64,000 nucleotides of DNA from Anaerolineales bacterium (GTDB lineage Bacteria > Chloroflexota > Anaerolineae > Anaerolineales > UBA4823), in NCBI GenBank assembly GCA_016932955.1, contig JAFGBV010000245.1, positions 1 to 64,000 on the forward strand, read 5' to 3'. A program made the position numbers and the translations under genes. Under the pieces are notes generated by a model, which saw only the letters and a program-made list of their open reading frames with translations, had not been told where the DNA came from and did no database searches. Of the stretch, positions 44,490 through 52,619 are shown piece after piece; positions within the stretch are counted from its first letter, which is position 1, and every line of letters begins with the position of its first letter.

Positions 44490-44900
44490 ATGGAAATTCC
44501 TCGCCACTGGCGATTGAAGAAACAGCGCTATAGCCTGGTTGGTGAAGTTTGCCCGCACTGCGATGCCAAACTCTTTCCTCCCCGCGATATTTGCCCACAC
44601 TGCGGTGCAGAAGCTCGCCATGAATATGCTTTCAGCGGGCTTGGCGAAGTGTATTCCTATACTACCATCTACGATGCCCCGGCCGGCTACGAGGTAATGG
44701 CACCATATACGGTTGCCATCGTTAAACTGATGGAAGGCCCAATGGTCACTGCCCAGCTTACCGACCTTGGCGACCAGCCAGTGGAGATCGGCATGCCAGT
44801 GGAAATGGTCACCCGTCGCCTGCGCCAGGATGGCGATGAGCGCGGGATTTTGGTATATGGGTATAAATTCCGTCCGGCTCTGACGGGCGCAACGGCGTAA
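44490..44900 (+). CDS. DUF35 OB-fold zinc-ribbon protein, thiolase/HMGS partner
   Basis: 136 residues: an N-terminal helix (IPRHWRLKKQRYSLVGE), a rubredoxin-like zinc ribbon with CPHC (residues 22-25) and CPHC (36-39), then an OB fold (FSGLGEVYSYTTIYDAPAGYE onward). In archaea this protein bridges the acetoacetyl-CoA thiolase and HMG-CoA synthase and provides a shared CoA-binding site for channelling. The order reductase, synthase, thiolase, DUF35 supports the same role here. The start follows AAGGAGA by 7 bases. A terminator closes the operon. Confidence 0.9.
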   Translation: MEIPRHWRLKKQRYSLVGEVCPHCDAKLFPPRDICPHCGAEARHEYAFSGLGEVYSYTTIYDAPAGYEVMAPYTVAIVKLMEGPMVTAQLTDLGDQPVEIGMPVEMVTRRLRQDGDERGILVYGYKFRPALTGATA

Positions 44901-44919
44901 GCCCTGACGAAACCAATGC

Positions 44920-44947
44920 AACTAGCCTGCCGGGTGGCAGGCTAGTT
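44920..44947 (+). terminator. 12-bp terminator of mevalonate operon
   Basis: AACTAGCCTGCC (44920-44931) and GGCAGGCTAGTT (44936-44947) form a perfect stem with a GGGT loop, followed by TGCTTG. Confidence 0.8.
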
Positions 44948-44976
44948 TGCTTGACAGCCTATGCAATAATCAATGT

Positions 44977-45279
44977 ATGGATATGCACGTGATTGGGCTC
45001 AGCCCAGAGCAGATCAAGGCATTTTGCCAGAAGCATCATATTCGCAGCCTGGCCTTTTTCGGCTCGGTGGTGCGGGATGATTTTGGCCCGCACAGTGATG
45101 TGGATGTGCTGGTTGAGTTTGAGACCGGCTATATCCCCGGCTACGATTTCTTTCTGATCGAAGCCGAGTTGTCCCGCTTGTTAGGGCGCAAGGTAGATCT
45201 GCAAACCACCCAGTTCCTCAGCCCCGAAATCCGCCAGTCGGCTCTCGCTGAGGCAGTGACCGCCTATGAGCAAGCGTGA
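44977..45279 (+). CDS. Minimal nucleotidyltransferase (MNT, MntA-like)
   Basis: 100 residues with the NTase motif FFGSVVRDDFGPHSDVDVLVEF (GSxxR-x-DxxxxSDxDxxV). In HEPN-MNT toxin-antitoxin systems this protein adenylylates the HEPN RNase toxin and neutralises it. The start MDMHVIGLS is preferred to one ten codons upstream. The gene overlaps the start of the adjacent HEPN remnant by 14 bases, the usual order. Because the partner is truncated, the system is probably not functional. Confidence 0.85.
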   Translation: MDMHVIGLSPEQIKAFCQKHHIRSLAFFGSVVRDDFGPHSDVDVLVEFETGYIPGYDFFLIEAELSRLLGRKVDLQTTQFLSPEIRQSALAEAVTAYEQA

Positions 45280-45331
45280 TCCACAAATCGCTCTGCGCCA
45301 GATTCTCATCAAGGAGACGTTGTCATCCTGA
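45266..45331 (+). pseudogene. Truncated HEPN (DUF86/HepT-like) gene start
   Basis: Twenty-one codons read MSKRDPQIALRQI and then LIKETLSS before a stop. MSKRDP followed by a Leu-rich helix is a typical DUF86/HepT N-terminus in MNT-HEPN pairs, whose full length is about 110-140 residues; nearly all of it, including the RNase motif, is missing here. It overlaps the MNT gene end. The identification rests on few residues plus position. Confidence 0.45.
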
Positions 45332-45351
45332 AAGCCATCTCCGCACCCAGC

Positions 45352-45462
45352 ATGCGCACCTTCGACGCGCTCATCCAACAGGCGCGCCAGCAGGCTGAAG
45401 CGGCAGGGTTGACCCCCTCTGATATTGATCAGGCAATTGCGCAAGCGCGAGGGCGCAAGTGA
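45352..45462 (+). pseudogene. Antitoxin C-terminal remnant upstream of PIN gene
   Basis: A 36-codon frame (MRTFDALIQQARQQAEAAGL, then TPSDIDQAIAQARGRK) resembles the C-terminal half of antitoxins paired with PIN toxins. The frame is open some codons upstream (LKAISAPS) but has no good start there. Its TGA overlaps the GTG of the PIN gene. The N-terminal DNA-binding part was probably lost in the same event that cut the HEPN gene. Confidence 0.45.
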
Positions 45463-45836
45463 GAATCGTCCTCGACACCAATGTATTTGTTTCGGGTGTC
45501 TTCTTCAGCGGGCCGCCTTATCAGATCCTGGCCCAAGATCACCCAGGCATCGACCTGAAGCCCGTGCTCGATTTTGTCATCCGCCAGGCAGAAATCTATG
45601 CCGCGCCATCCTTGCCTGAGGCCGTTTGCGAAGATCCCGACGACGACAAGTTTCTTGCCTGTGCGCTGGCAAGCGAGATCAGGCTGATCGTGAGTGGAGA
45701 TAAACACCTGCTGAAGGTGTCTGGGTATCAGGAGATCGAGATTCTGAGCGCGCGCGGATCGTATAAAAGTACGGGGATAAATTTAGGCCCGCAGTGGTGG
45801 GCGCGGCGGCGTAAGCGCACAATAGATCATGTCAAT

Positions 45837-45870
45837 ACACCCTCCGGATCAGGTTTGGTCCGGAGGGTGT
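45837..45870 (+). terminator. 12-bp hairpin inside degraded PIN frame
   Basis: ACACCCTCCGGA (45837-45848) and TCCGGAGGGTGT (45859-45870) form a perfect stem with a 10-base loop, then TTGACC. It likely marks the original end of the PIN transcript. Confidence 0.7.
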
Positions 45871-45893
45871 TTGACCTAGATGATCAAACGCAT

Positions 45894-46046
45894 TTATTCT
45901 TTTCCGACAATGAACTTCTCCACAGCTCCTGGCCTCAGCCGCCGCCCCAGCAGCGAGATATTGGCATAACGTCCCTTGGGGATCAGAGCGCCAAAGATCA
46001 AGCCTGGCGGGTAATCAAAGAAAATGGACCAATTCAGACATGGCAT
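45894..46046 (-). pseudogene. Fragment resembling FAD-dependent oxidoreductase
   Basis: A 50-codon minus-strand frame reads LNWSIFFDYPPGLIFGALIP, then KGRYANISLLGRRLRPGAVE and KFIVGKE. The FxxLIPKGxYxxxxLLG pattern reminds me of the mid-region of geranylgeranyl-reductase-like NAD(P)/FAD oxidoreductases in Chloroflexota. It has neither the FAD-binding N-terminus nor a normal end, so it would be a relic. Low certainty. Confidence 0.3.
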
Positions 46047-46281
46047 TCACTATTCATATTATAACGTGAGTCGGGATAAGGGGCTTTGGGGATGTTTTGG
46101 TGTGCGCAGTGCGCTAAAGCACGATTGGAATTTTCCGCTTGCGTTGACTGCCTTTATGGATGTACAATGTTATCAGGTGTGCTTGCAAGAGATGGCTTTG
46201 ATATAGCAATGCATCTCAAATTTTAAATCGTCAGGCGCATTGTCGGCCACAGTTTTGTTCAACTCAAATACGGAGGTCATC

Positions 46282-49263
46282 ATGATGCACATCCGGATCT
46301 ACTCCATATGGAGCTTGCTGGTATTGATAACGCTGCTCTTCCCATCGCCTGCGGTGGGGCAAGCCCGCTCGAGCGAGCCAGCCGAAGCAGCCCGCCTGAC
46401 CCCAGAGCAGGCTATCATCGCGGCAACAAGCGATATGGAGGTGGGGGCCAACGATTTCCGCCTCAGCGACATGGGGCAAGACACCACCTACGACGCCTAC
46501 AGACCGGCTATAGCCTACAACAGTACTGACAACGAATACTTAGTGGTCTGGTATGGCGACAATTTCTACAATGACACCCCGGCGAACGGCGAGTACGAGA
46601 TCTACGCCCAACGCGTGGACGCCGCCAGCGGAGCTGAGATCAGCGCCGAGCTGCGCCTGAGCGACCTGGGGCCGGACGGGGATGCGGCGTACGATGCCTA
46701 CAGCCCCGCCGTGGCTTACAATAGCGTAGACAACGAGTACCTGGTGGTCTGGCACGGCGACGATAACACCGCGCTGCTGGTAGACGAGGAATACGAGATC
46801 TTTGGCCAGCGAGTCGAAGCGAACACCGGGGCAGAGATCGGTTCTGACCTGCGCCTGAGCGACATGGGACCCAACAGCGACCCGGCCTATGATGCCTGGG
46901 TTCCCGCAGTGGCCTATAACAGCACGGAAAACGAGTACCTGGTGGTCTGGCATGGCGACGACAACACTGCGCCGCTGGTGGATGACGAGCTTGAGATCTT
47001 TGGCCAGCGGGTGAACGCCACCACCGGGGTTGAGATCGGGGTGGATTTTCAGATCAGTGCTATGGGCCCCAACGGGATTGCCACCTATGAGGCCATCATG
47101 CCGGCTGTGACCTATAACAACACGGGTAACGAGTACCTGGTGGTTTGGCATGCTGACGACAAGAAACCGCCGCTGGTGGACGACGAATTTGAAGTTTATG
47201 GCCAGCGGCTGGATGCCGCGGGGAACCAGGTTGGGTACGATGATGTGCGCCTGAGCGATATGGGGCCGGACGGCGACCCGGATTATAGCGGCGGTTTCCC
47301 AGATATCGCTTACAATAGCGCCGAGAACGAGTACCTGATAGTCTGGACGGGCGACGATGACACTGGATGGTTGGCCGATGATGAACTCGAAATCTACGGC
47401 CAACTGGTGGACGCGGCCACCGGTACTGAGGTTGGAACCAACGATTTTCGCCTGAGTGACATGGGCTCAGATGGCAGCCAGAGCTATGGTGCCGATCAAC
47501 CTGCTGTGGTCTACAACAGCCAAGACAACGAGTATCTGGTGGCCTGGTACGGTGATGACAACACCACGCCGCTGGTGGAAGGGGAAGAGGAGGTCTTTGG
47601 CCAGCGGGTGAACGCCAAGGGGACTGAGGTAGGAACAAACGATTTCCGCCTAAGCGACATGGGACCGGATGGCGACCCGGACTATGCCGCAAACGATCCG
47701 GCCTTGGCCTACAACAGCACCGGCAGCCAGTACCTGGTGATCTGGGAGGGGGATGACAATACGCCACCGCTGGTGGATAAGGAGTATGAGATCCACGGCC
47801 AGCGCGTGGACGGGGCTACCGGCGCCGAGCTGGGCGCTGACCAGCGCTTGAGCCACGTCAGATCTGACGAGGAAACAACCTATAAAGCCTGGTTTGAACC
47901 CGCAGTGGCTTACAACAGCGCCAACAATGAGTACCTGGTGGTATGGGGAGGCTCTGACAACGCCCCGCCGTTGATGACGCCGGAGATGGAGATTTACTGC
48001 CAGCGGGTGGATGCAGCTAGCGGAGCCGAGGTGGGGGCGAACGATTTTCGCATCAGCGGGATGGGCCCAGACGGAGATCAGGAATATGGCGCTGGCTCCC
48101 CCGCGGTAGCCTACAACAGCGCCGATAACGAGTACCTGGTCGTTTGGTACGGCGTCGACGACCTGGCGGGGATGGCGCTAAACGAGACTGAGATCTATGG
48201 CCAGCGGTTGGATGCCGCCACCGGAGTCGAGGTGGGGGCAAACGACTTTCTGATCAGCTCCATGGGACCGCTTGGGGACGCCGACTATATCGCTTGGAGG
48301 CCGGGTGTAGCCTACAATAGCATAGATAACCAGTACCTGGTGATCTGGGAGGGCGAGGATAACACGCCGCCGCTGGTGGAGGATGAGTTCGAAATCTTTG
48401 GCCAACTGCTGTACGCCGACGGAGGCCGATTGGGGCCTGATGGCTTTCGCCTGAGCGACATGGGCCCGGACGGTGACACAAGTTACGTCGCCAGGTACCC
48501 GGCCGTGGCCTACAACAGTGTCGAAGGCGAGTACCTAGTGGTGTGGCACGGCGATGACGATACTGGAACGCTGGTAAAGGGGGAAGATGAGATCTACGGC
48601 CAACGGATCGAGGCAAGCACCGGGGTGCAGATCGGCACCGACTTGCGCCTGAGCGATACGGGCCCGGATGGGAATGCGGACTATGACGCACACCTTCCTG
48701 CCGTCGCATACAACAGCAATGCCAACGAGTACCTGGTGACCTGGCACGGCGATGATAACACCCCACCGCTGGCAGATGAAGAATTCGAGGTCTACGGCCA
48801 GCGGCTGGACGGGGCCACCGGTGCCGAGATTGGGGTGAATGACTTTCGCCTGAGCGATATGGGGTCCGATGGGGATGCTGCCTATGGCGGTGTTTGTACA
48901 TCCGTGGCCTACAACTCCCCGGTCAACGAATACCTGGTCGTGTGGTACGGCGACGACGGCACCCCGCCGCTGGTAAACTCGGAATTCGAGATCTTTGGCC
49001 AACGGCTGAACGGGGATAACGGGGCTGAGATCGGCGTGAACGACTTTCGCCTGAGCGACATGGGCCCAGACGGAGACCCCATCTATAGCGCTATATTCCC
49101 GGCGCTGGCCCACAACTCGATGGACAACGAATACCTGGTGGTCTGGTTCGGTGACGACAATACCGCACCTCTGGTGGAGGGCGAGATCGAGATCTTCGGC
49201 CAGCGCCTGGGCAGAGGGGGCTGGCGTCTCCACCTGCCGCTTGTCTGGCGGGGTGGAGACTAA
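46282..49263 (+). CDS. Secreted 14-repeat protein with LPLVWR C-terminus
   Basis: 993 residues from MMHIRIYSIW, chosen for the GGAGG site 5 bases upstream. A signal peptide (SLLVLITLLFPSPAVGQA) precedes 14 tandem units of about 65-70 residues. Each carries the pattern FRLSDMGPDGD, PAVAYNS-x-NEYLVVW-GDD and EYEIFGQRVDA. Units are Asp-rich (GDDN, PDGD), which suggests calcium binding, and could build one or two beta-propellers (14 equals twice seven). The end RLHLPLVWRGGD resembles a short C-terminal motif I associate with secreted proteins of Anaerolineae, possibly a sorting or attachment signal. It is flanked by a terminator. Function unknown; surface adhesion or carbohydrate binding is speculative. 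Confidence 0.85.
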   Translation: MMHIRIYSIWSLLVLITLLFPSPAVGQARSSEPAEAARLTPEQAIIAATSDMEVGANDFRLSDMGQDTTYDAYRPAIAYNSTDNEYLVVWYGDNFYNDTPANGEYEIYAQRVDAASGAEISAELRLSDLGPDGDAAYDAYSPAVAYNSVDNEYLVVWHGDDNTALLVDEEYEIFGQRVEANTGAEIGSDLRLSDMGPNSDPAYDAWVPAVAYNSTENEYLVVWHGDDNTAPLVDDELEIFGQRVNATTGVEIGVDFQISAMGPNGIATYEAIMPAVTYNNTGNEYLVVWHADDKKPPLVDDEFEVYGQRLDAAGNQVGYDDVRLSDMGPDGDPDYSGGFPDIAYNSAENEYLIVWTGDDDTGWLADDELEIYGQLVDAATGTEVGTNDFRLSDMGSDGSQSYGADQPAVVYNSQDNEYLVAWYGDDNTTPLVEGEEEVFGQRVNAKGTEVGTNDFRLSDMGPDGDPDYAANDPALAYNSTGSQYLVIWEGDDNTPPLVDKEYEIHGQRVDGATGAELGADQRLSHVRSDEETTYKAWFEPAVAYNSANNEYLVVWGGSDNAPPLMTPEMEIYCQRVDAASGAEVGANDFRISGMGPDGDQEYGAGSPAVAYNSADNEYLVVWYGVDDLAGMALNETEIYGQRLDAATGVEVGANDFLISSMGPLGDADYIAWRPGVAYNSIDNQYLVIWEGEDNTPPLVEDEFEIFGQLLYADGGRLGPDGFRLSDMGPDGDTSYVARYPAVAYNSVEGEYLVVWHGDDDTGTLVKGEDEIYGQRIEASTGVQIGTDLRLSDTGPDGNADYDAHLPAVAYNSNANEYLVTWHGDDNTPPLADEEFEVYGQRLDGATGAEIGVNDFRLSDMGSDGDAAYGGVCTSVAYNSPVNEYLVVWYGDDGTPPLVNSEFEIFGQRLNGDNGAEIGVNDFRLSDMGPDGDPIYSAIFPALAHNSMDNEYLVVWFGDDNTAPLVEGEIEIFGQRLGRGGWRLHLPLVWRGGD

Positions 49264-49337
49264 GGCAGCCGCCTGCTGCTCCCCTCTGCCCCCCCCAGAG
49301 TGCGCAGCGCTGCGGCGTAAGCCATCACAATCAATCA

Positions 49338-49373
49338 AAGAAGCCTGCCACTCCATGAAGCGGCAGGCTTCTT
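49338..49373. terminator. Bidirectional terminator between repeat protein and GH3 genes
   Basis: AAGAAGCCTGCC (49338-49349) and GGCAGGCTTCTT (49362-49373) form a perfect 12-bp stem around a 12-base loop, between two convergent genes. Confidence 0.8.
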
Positions 49374-49399
49374 GTTGGTGTGCCTGTGCTACTATCCAG

Positions 49400-51652
49400 T
49401 CACGGCGCGACCGTCAGCACAACCTTGTTCACCGCCTGTGAGCTGCCGCCCACCAGCAGCTCGAATTGCCCTGGCTCCACCGTCATGTGCATGGATTCAT
49501 CCAGGAATTGAAGTTGTTCCCTGCCTACCGGGAAGGTCACGCGGCGCGTTTCGCCCGGCGCGAGTGTAATCCGCTGAAATCCTTTGAGTAATTTCACCGG
49601 GCGAGTGACCCACTCGCTCAGGAGGTCGTGCACATAGAGCTGCACCACCTCGTCTCCAACGCGCTCCCCTGTGTTGGTCACCTCCACCGAAAGCATGGCT
49701 ATCTCGTCTGCACGAATCTCTTCGGTGCTCAGGCGAAGGTTACTATACATAAAGGTCGTGTAACTCAAGCCATAGCCAAAGGGGAACAGCGGCTCTTTAC
49801 TGGTGAATAGATACCCCCGCCGCGCTGACGGCTTATGATAGTAATATGCGGGGAGCTGGCCAACGGAACGCGGGAAGGTGATCGGCAGTTTCCCACCCGG
49901 GTTGACCTCACCAAATAGGACATCCGCCACCGCTGTCCCTGCCGCCTGGCCAAGATACCAGCCTTCGAGGATCGCCGGGACATGCTCTGCAGCGAAATTG
50001 ATGCTCGCCGGGCGTCCCTGGATCAGCAGGAGAATCACCGGTTTCCCCGTGGTAACGACCGCGCGCAGCAATTCTTCCTGCCGGCCTGGCAAATCAAGGC
50101 TATCGCGGTCGCCCAGGTGATTGGTTGACCAGCCTTCGCGGCAGGTCTGCTCGTTGTCGCCCAACACCAGCAAAACAACATCTGCACGTTTGGCAATCTC
50201 CACCGCTTCGGCAATCAGCGCAGCATCTTGAGCCGGATCGGGGAGCAGCACCTCGTCGTCATGCCACATCTGCCCAGCATCGTTGGTGGACTGGGTCAAT
50301 CCACAGCCCTGCGCAGAAAGCACACCCACCACAGCGCCCACCTTCTGGCGGATGCCCGCCAGCACCGAAACACCACAGCCTGGGTTGCCGCTATACCCAC
50401 CCAGGCGGATTGGGGCAGCGTTGGGACCGATCACAGCCAGGGAATGGATTTCAGATTTGTCCAGCGGCAGAAGCCCGCCCTCGTTCTTGAGCAGGATGAT
50501 GGATTTGTGCGCTGCCTCCAAAGCCAGAGCCTTGTGCTCTGCACAGTTGGTGACGGCAACAGCATTATCTTCGTCCACATAGGGATTCTCAAATAACCCC
50601 AATTGGAATTTGAGCCTGAGCATCTTCGCCACTGCCGCATCCAACGCTGCTTCGGAAATGCGACCCGCCTGAACAGACTGCTCCAGGTGGCGGAAACATC
50701 GCCCCAGCTCCACCTCCACGCCGCTGGAAAAGGCTTTTTCTGCTGCGTCCGCTTCCCCGGCAGCGACAAAATGCAAACGGTACAGATCATCTACCCCCCA
50801 GCCATCTGAGACGACGAAACCCTCGAAACCCCATTCACCACGCAATAAATCCTTCAGCAACCAGGTATTGACATGCGAGGGAACACCGTTGATCTCGTTA
50901 TAGGAAGCCATCACGGAACCAATGAAACCCTCACGCACCACCGCTTCAAACGGGGCAAATAACTCCTCACGCAGAATCCGCTCGGCATAATTGGCCGGGC
51001 CGCAATTCGTTCCCGCTTCTGGCTGGCCATGGGCAGCGAAATGCTTGGCCGTTGCCAGCACATGCGCCGGATCAGCGGAAAATCGTTCGCCCTGCAAGCC
51101 GCGCACCGCTGCCACCCCAAGCCGCGAGACCAGGAATGGATCCTCGCCATAGGTCTCCTCGGTGCGCCCCCAACGTGGTTCGCGCGCCAGGTCCAACACT
51201 GGCGAAAGTACGTAGTGTGCTCCACGCGCCCGCATCTCACGCGCCACCACACCAAACACTCGCTCGTGCAAATCCGGATCCCATGCGCTTGCCAGCCCAA
51301 TCGCCTGCGGAAAACTGGTCGCCTCATTTGCCATGTAGCCATGCAGCCCTTCGCCAAATCCCAGCGCGGGAATGCCAAGGCGCGTTTCATCGCGCAGGAA
51401 TCTCTGCACCGCATTCAGAAAAGCCACCGTCTGGCGGGTGTTATCCTGGCGGTGATGCGTATTAACGTAGGAAATGCCATCCTTGAAATGCTGGCGGGCA
51501 AAATCGAGTGAGAATTGCTCACCAATTCCGCCCATTCTCACTGGAGCAATCACCTGGGCGCACTTTTCGGTCAGGTTCATGCGCGAGAGCAGATCAGCAA
51601 GACGCGTTTCCACAGGCTGGGATGGATCACGGTAAAGTTGTGGTGGTTCCAT
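49400..51652 (-). CDS. GH3 beta-glucosidase
   Basis: 750 residues. The N-terminal GH3 TIM barrel has LGFGEGLHGYM, AREPRWGRTEETYGEDP, ATAKHFAAHG and the nucleophile Asp in GFEGFVVSDGWGV near residue 277. The alpha/beta sandwich domain contains LLPLDKSEIHSLAVIGPNA and LVLGDNEQTCREGW. A fibronectin III-like domain (VEVTNTGERVGDEVVQLYVHD) ends the protein. It hydrolyses beta-linked glucosides or xylosides. No signal peptide is seen, so it is probably cytosolic. The start MEPPQLYRD follows AAGGAG by 10 bases; a TTG three codons upstream overlaps that site. It is divergent from the microcompartment operon. Confidence 0.9.
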   Translation of the reverse strand: MEPPQLYRDPSQPVETRLADLLSRMNLTEKCAQVIAPVRMGGIGEQFSLDFARQHFKDGISYVNTHHRQDNTRQTVAFLNAVQRFLRDETRLGIPALGFGEGLHGYMANEATSFPQAIGLASAWDPDLHERVFGVVAREMRARGAHYVLSPVLDLAREPRWGRTEETYGEDPFLVSRLGVAAVRGLQGERFSADPAHVLATAKHFAAHGQPEAGTNCGPANYAERILREELFAPFEAVVREGFIGSVMASYNEINGVPSHVNTWLLKDLLRGEWGFEGFVVSDGWGVDDLYRLHFVAAGEADAAEKAFSSGVEVELGRCFRHLEQSVQAGRISEAALDAAVAKMLRLKFQLGLFENPYVDEDNAVAVTNCAEHKALALEAAHKSIILLKNEGGLLPLDKSEIHSLAVIGPNAAPIRLGGYSGNPGCGVSVLAGIRQKVGAVVGVLSAQGCGLTQSTNDAGQMWHDDEVLLPDPAQDAALIAEAVEIAKRADVVLLVLGDNEQTCREGWSTNHLGDRDSLDLPGRQEELLRAVVTTGKPVILLLIQGRPASINFAAEHVPAILEGWYLGQAAGTAVADVLFGEVNPGGKLPITFPRSVGQLPAYYYHKPSARRGYLFTSKEPLFPFGYGLSYTTFMYSNLRLSTEEIRADEIAMLSVEVTNTGERVGDEVVQLYVHDLLSEWVTRPVKLLKGFQRITLAPGETRRVTFPVGREQLQFLDESMHMTVEPGQFELLVGGSSQAVNKVVLTVAP

Positions 51653-51814
51653 GTCAATCAATCTCCTTCAGCGGGATGAGATAACCCAAAACCAATGAGT
51701 ATCATACCATCATCTATGCTCAACAACACCAAGGCTTTGTGGATTCTCTAGGAATTGCCGGGGTGAGGCGGATCCGTTCCGGCATTTTGAAAAATGAGGG
51801 GCGTCAGGGGTGAC

Positions 51815-51843
51815 TTGACGAAGGGGGCGAAAAGGTTGATAAT
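51815..51843 (+). promoter_or_regulatory. Promoter of microcompartment operon
   Basis: TTGACG (51815-51820) and GATAAT (51838-51843) are separated by 17 bases, about 80 bases before the first gene. It is the best sigma-70-type match in the 271-base divergent gap between the GH3 and microcompartment genes. Confidence 0.65.
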
Positions 51844-51923
51844 TGAACAAGCAGTATCCCTCGATCATGCTAAAGCAACCGTGGGTCTGCTAATTTTTGC
51901 CTTTTTGATAACTCCGCGAGCTG

Positions 51924-52550
51924 ATGATGAGCAGCATATCTGAGGAAGAAATCCGATCCATAGTGCAACAAGTGCTCACCCGGCTTACTGGGGAAACACA
52001 GCAGGGTATTTCCTCTGTCAGTCCTTCAGAACCATCCAAACCGGATCCCCAGATTGGGAGTCAGCCGATTGACCGCAAAGTAGTAGCGATTGGTGCAGAT
52101 CATGGCGGCTTTGAGTTGAAAGAATTGCTCAAGGCAGACCTATCTACGCTGGGCTACGAGGTGATCGATGTTGGCACAAACAGCAAAGATGCGGTAGATT
52201 ATCCAGATTTTGCGCACGAGGTAGCCCGCCTGGTCAGCGTGGGGAAAGCCTGGCGAGGAATCGCCATTGATGGCGCGGGGATCGGCTCTTGCATCGTCGC
52301 CAACAAAGTGCCTGGGGTGCGTGCCGGCATGGCTTATGACTACTCATCGGCGGTCAACAGCCGTGAGCATAATGACACGAACGTACTCACCCTGGGCGCT
52401 GGGCTGATCGGGGTCAATCTTGCCCGGCAGATCATGACCGTTTGGTTATCAACAGCTTTTGCGGGGGGGCGGCACGAGCGCCGTGTGAACAAGATCATTG
52501 CCATTGATAAACTGTACACCAAATGGGTGCATCTCTTGGAGCAAGATTAG
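51924..52550 (+). CDS. rpiB: RpiB-like sugar-phosphate isomerase with encapsulation peptide
   Basis: 208 residues. An N-terminal amphipathic helix (SEEEIRSIVQQVLTRLTG) and a Ser/Pro linker precede an RpiB domain from residue 50: VVAIGADHGGFELKELLKAD, YPDFAHEVARLV, GIGSCIVANKVPGVRAGMA and SREHNDTNVLTLGAGLIG. In solution RpiB interconverts ribose 5-phosphate and ribulose 5-phosphate. The helix-plus-linker is typical of microcompartment encapsulation peptides and targets it to the shell lumen. In sugar-phosphate-utilising BMCs this enzyme accompanies DeoC. It is the first gene of the operon. Confidence 0.9.
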   Translation: MMSSISEEEIRSIVQQVLTRLTGETQQGISSVSPSEPSKPDPQIGSQPIDRKVVAIGADHGGFELKELLKADLSTLGYEVIDVGTNSKDAVDYPDFAHEVARLVSVGKAWRGIAIDGAGIGSCIVANKVPGVRAGMAYDYSSAVNSREHNDTNVLTLGAGLIGVNLARQIMTVWLSTAFAGGRHERRVNKIIAIDKLYTKWVHLLEQD

Positions 52551-52619
52551 ATTGCGGTTCCCAGGATCATCGGCTGCCTGTTCATGCACGATAGAGATGG
52601 TGAGCAACTGAGGGTATTT

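Larger units (their letters stand above)
45459..46064 (+). pseudogene. PIN-domain toxin with internal deletion and degraded 3' end
   Basis: From a GTG start the product reads MRIVLDTNVFVSGVFFSGPP, a PIN toxin N-terminus with the first catalytic Asp. Later come EDPDDDKFLACALAS and IVSGDKHLLKVSGYQEIEIL, the conserved C-terminal half. Between PYQILAQ and DHPGIDL about 30 residues, usually including a conserved Glu, are missing without a frameshift. After residue 100 the expected family end is lost and the frame reads on through a terminator hairpin. It is most likely a dead PIN-family toxin-antitoxin locus. Confidence 0.7.

Noticed and set aside
46540..49356. Long minus-strand open frames opposite the repeat protein
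   Set aside because: They mirror the periodic codon pattern of the plus-strand repeats, lack ribosome sites, and have His/Val-rich low-complexity composition. The plus-strand gene has a signal peptide and conserved repeats.
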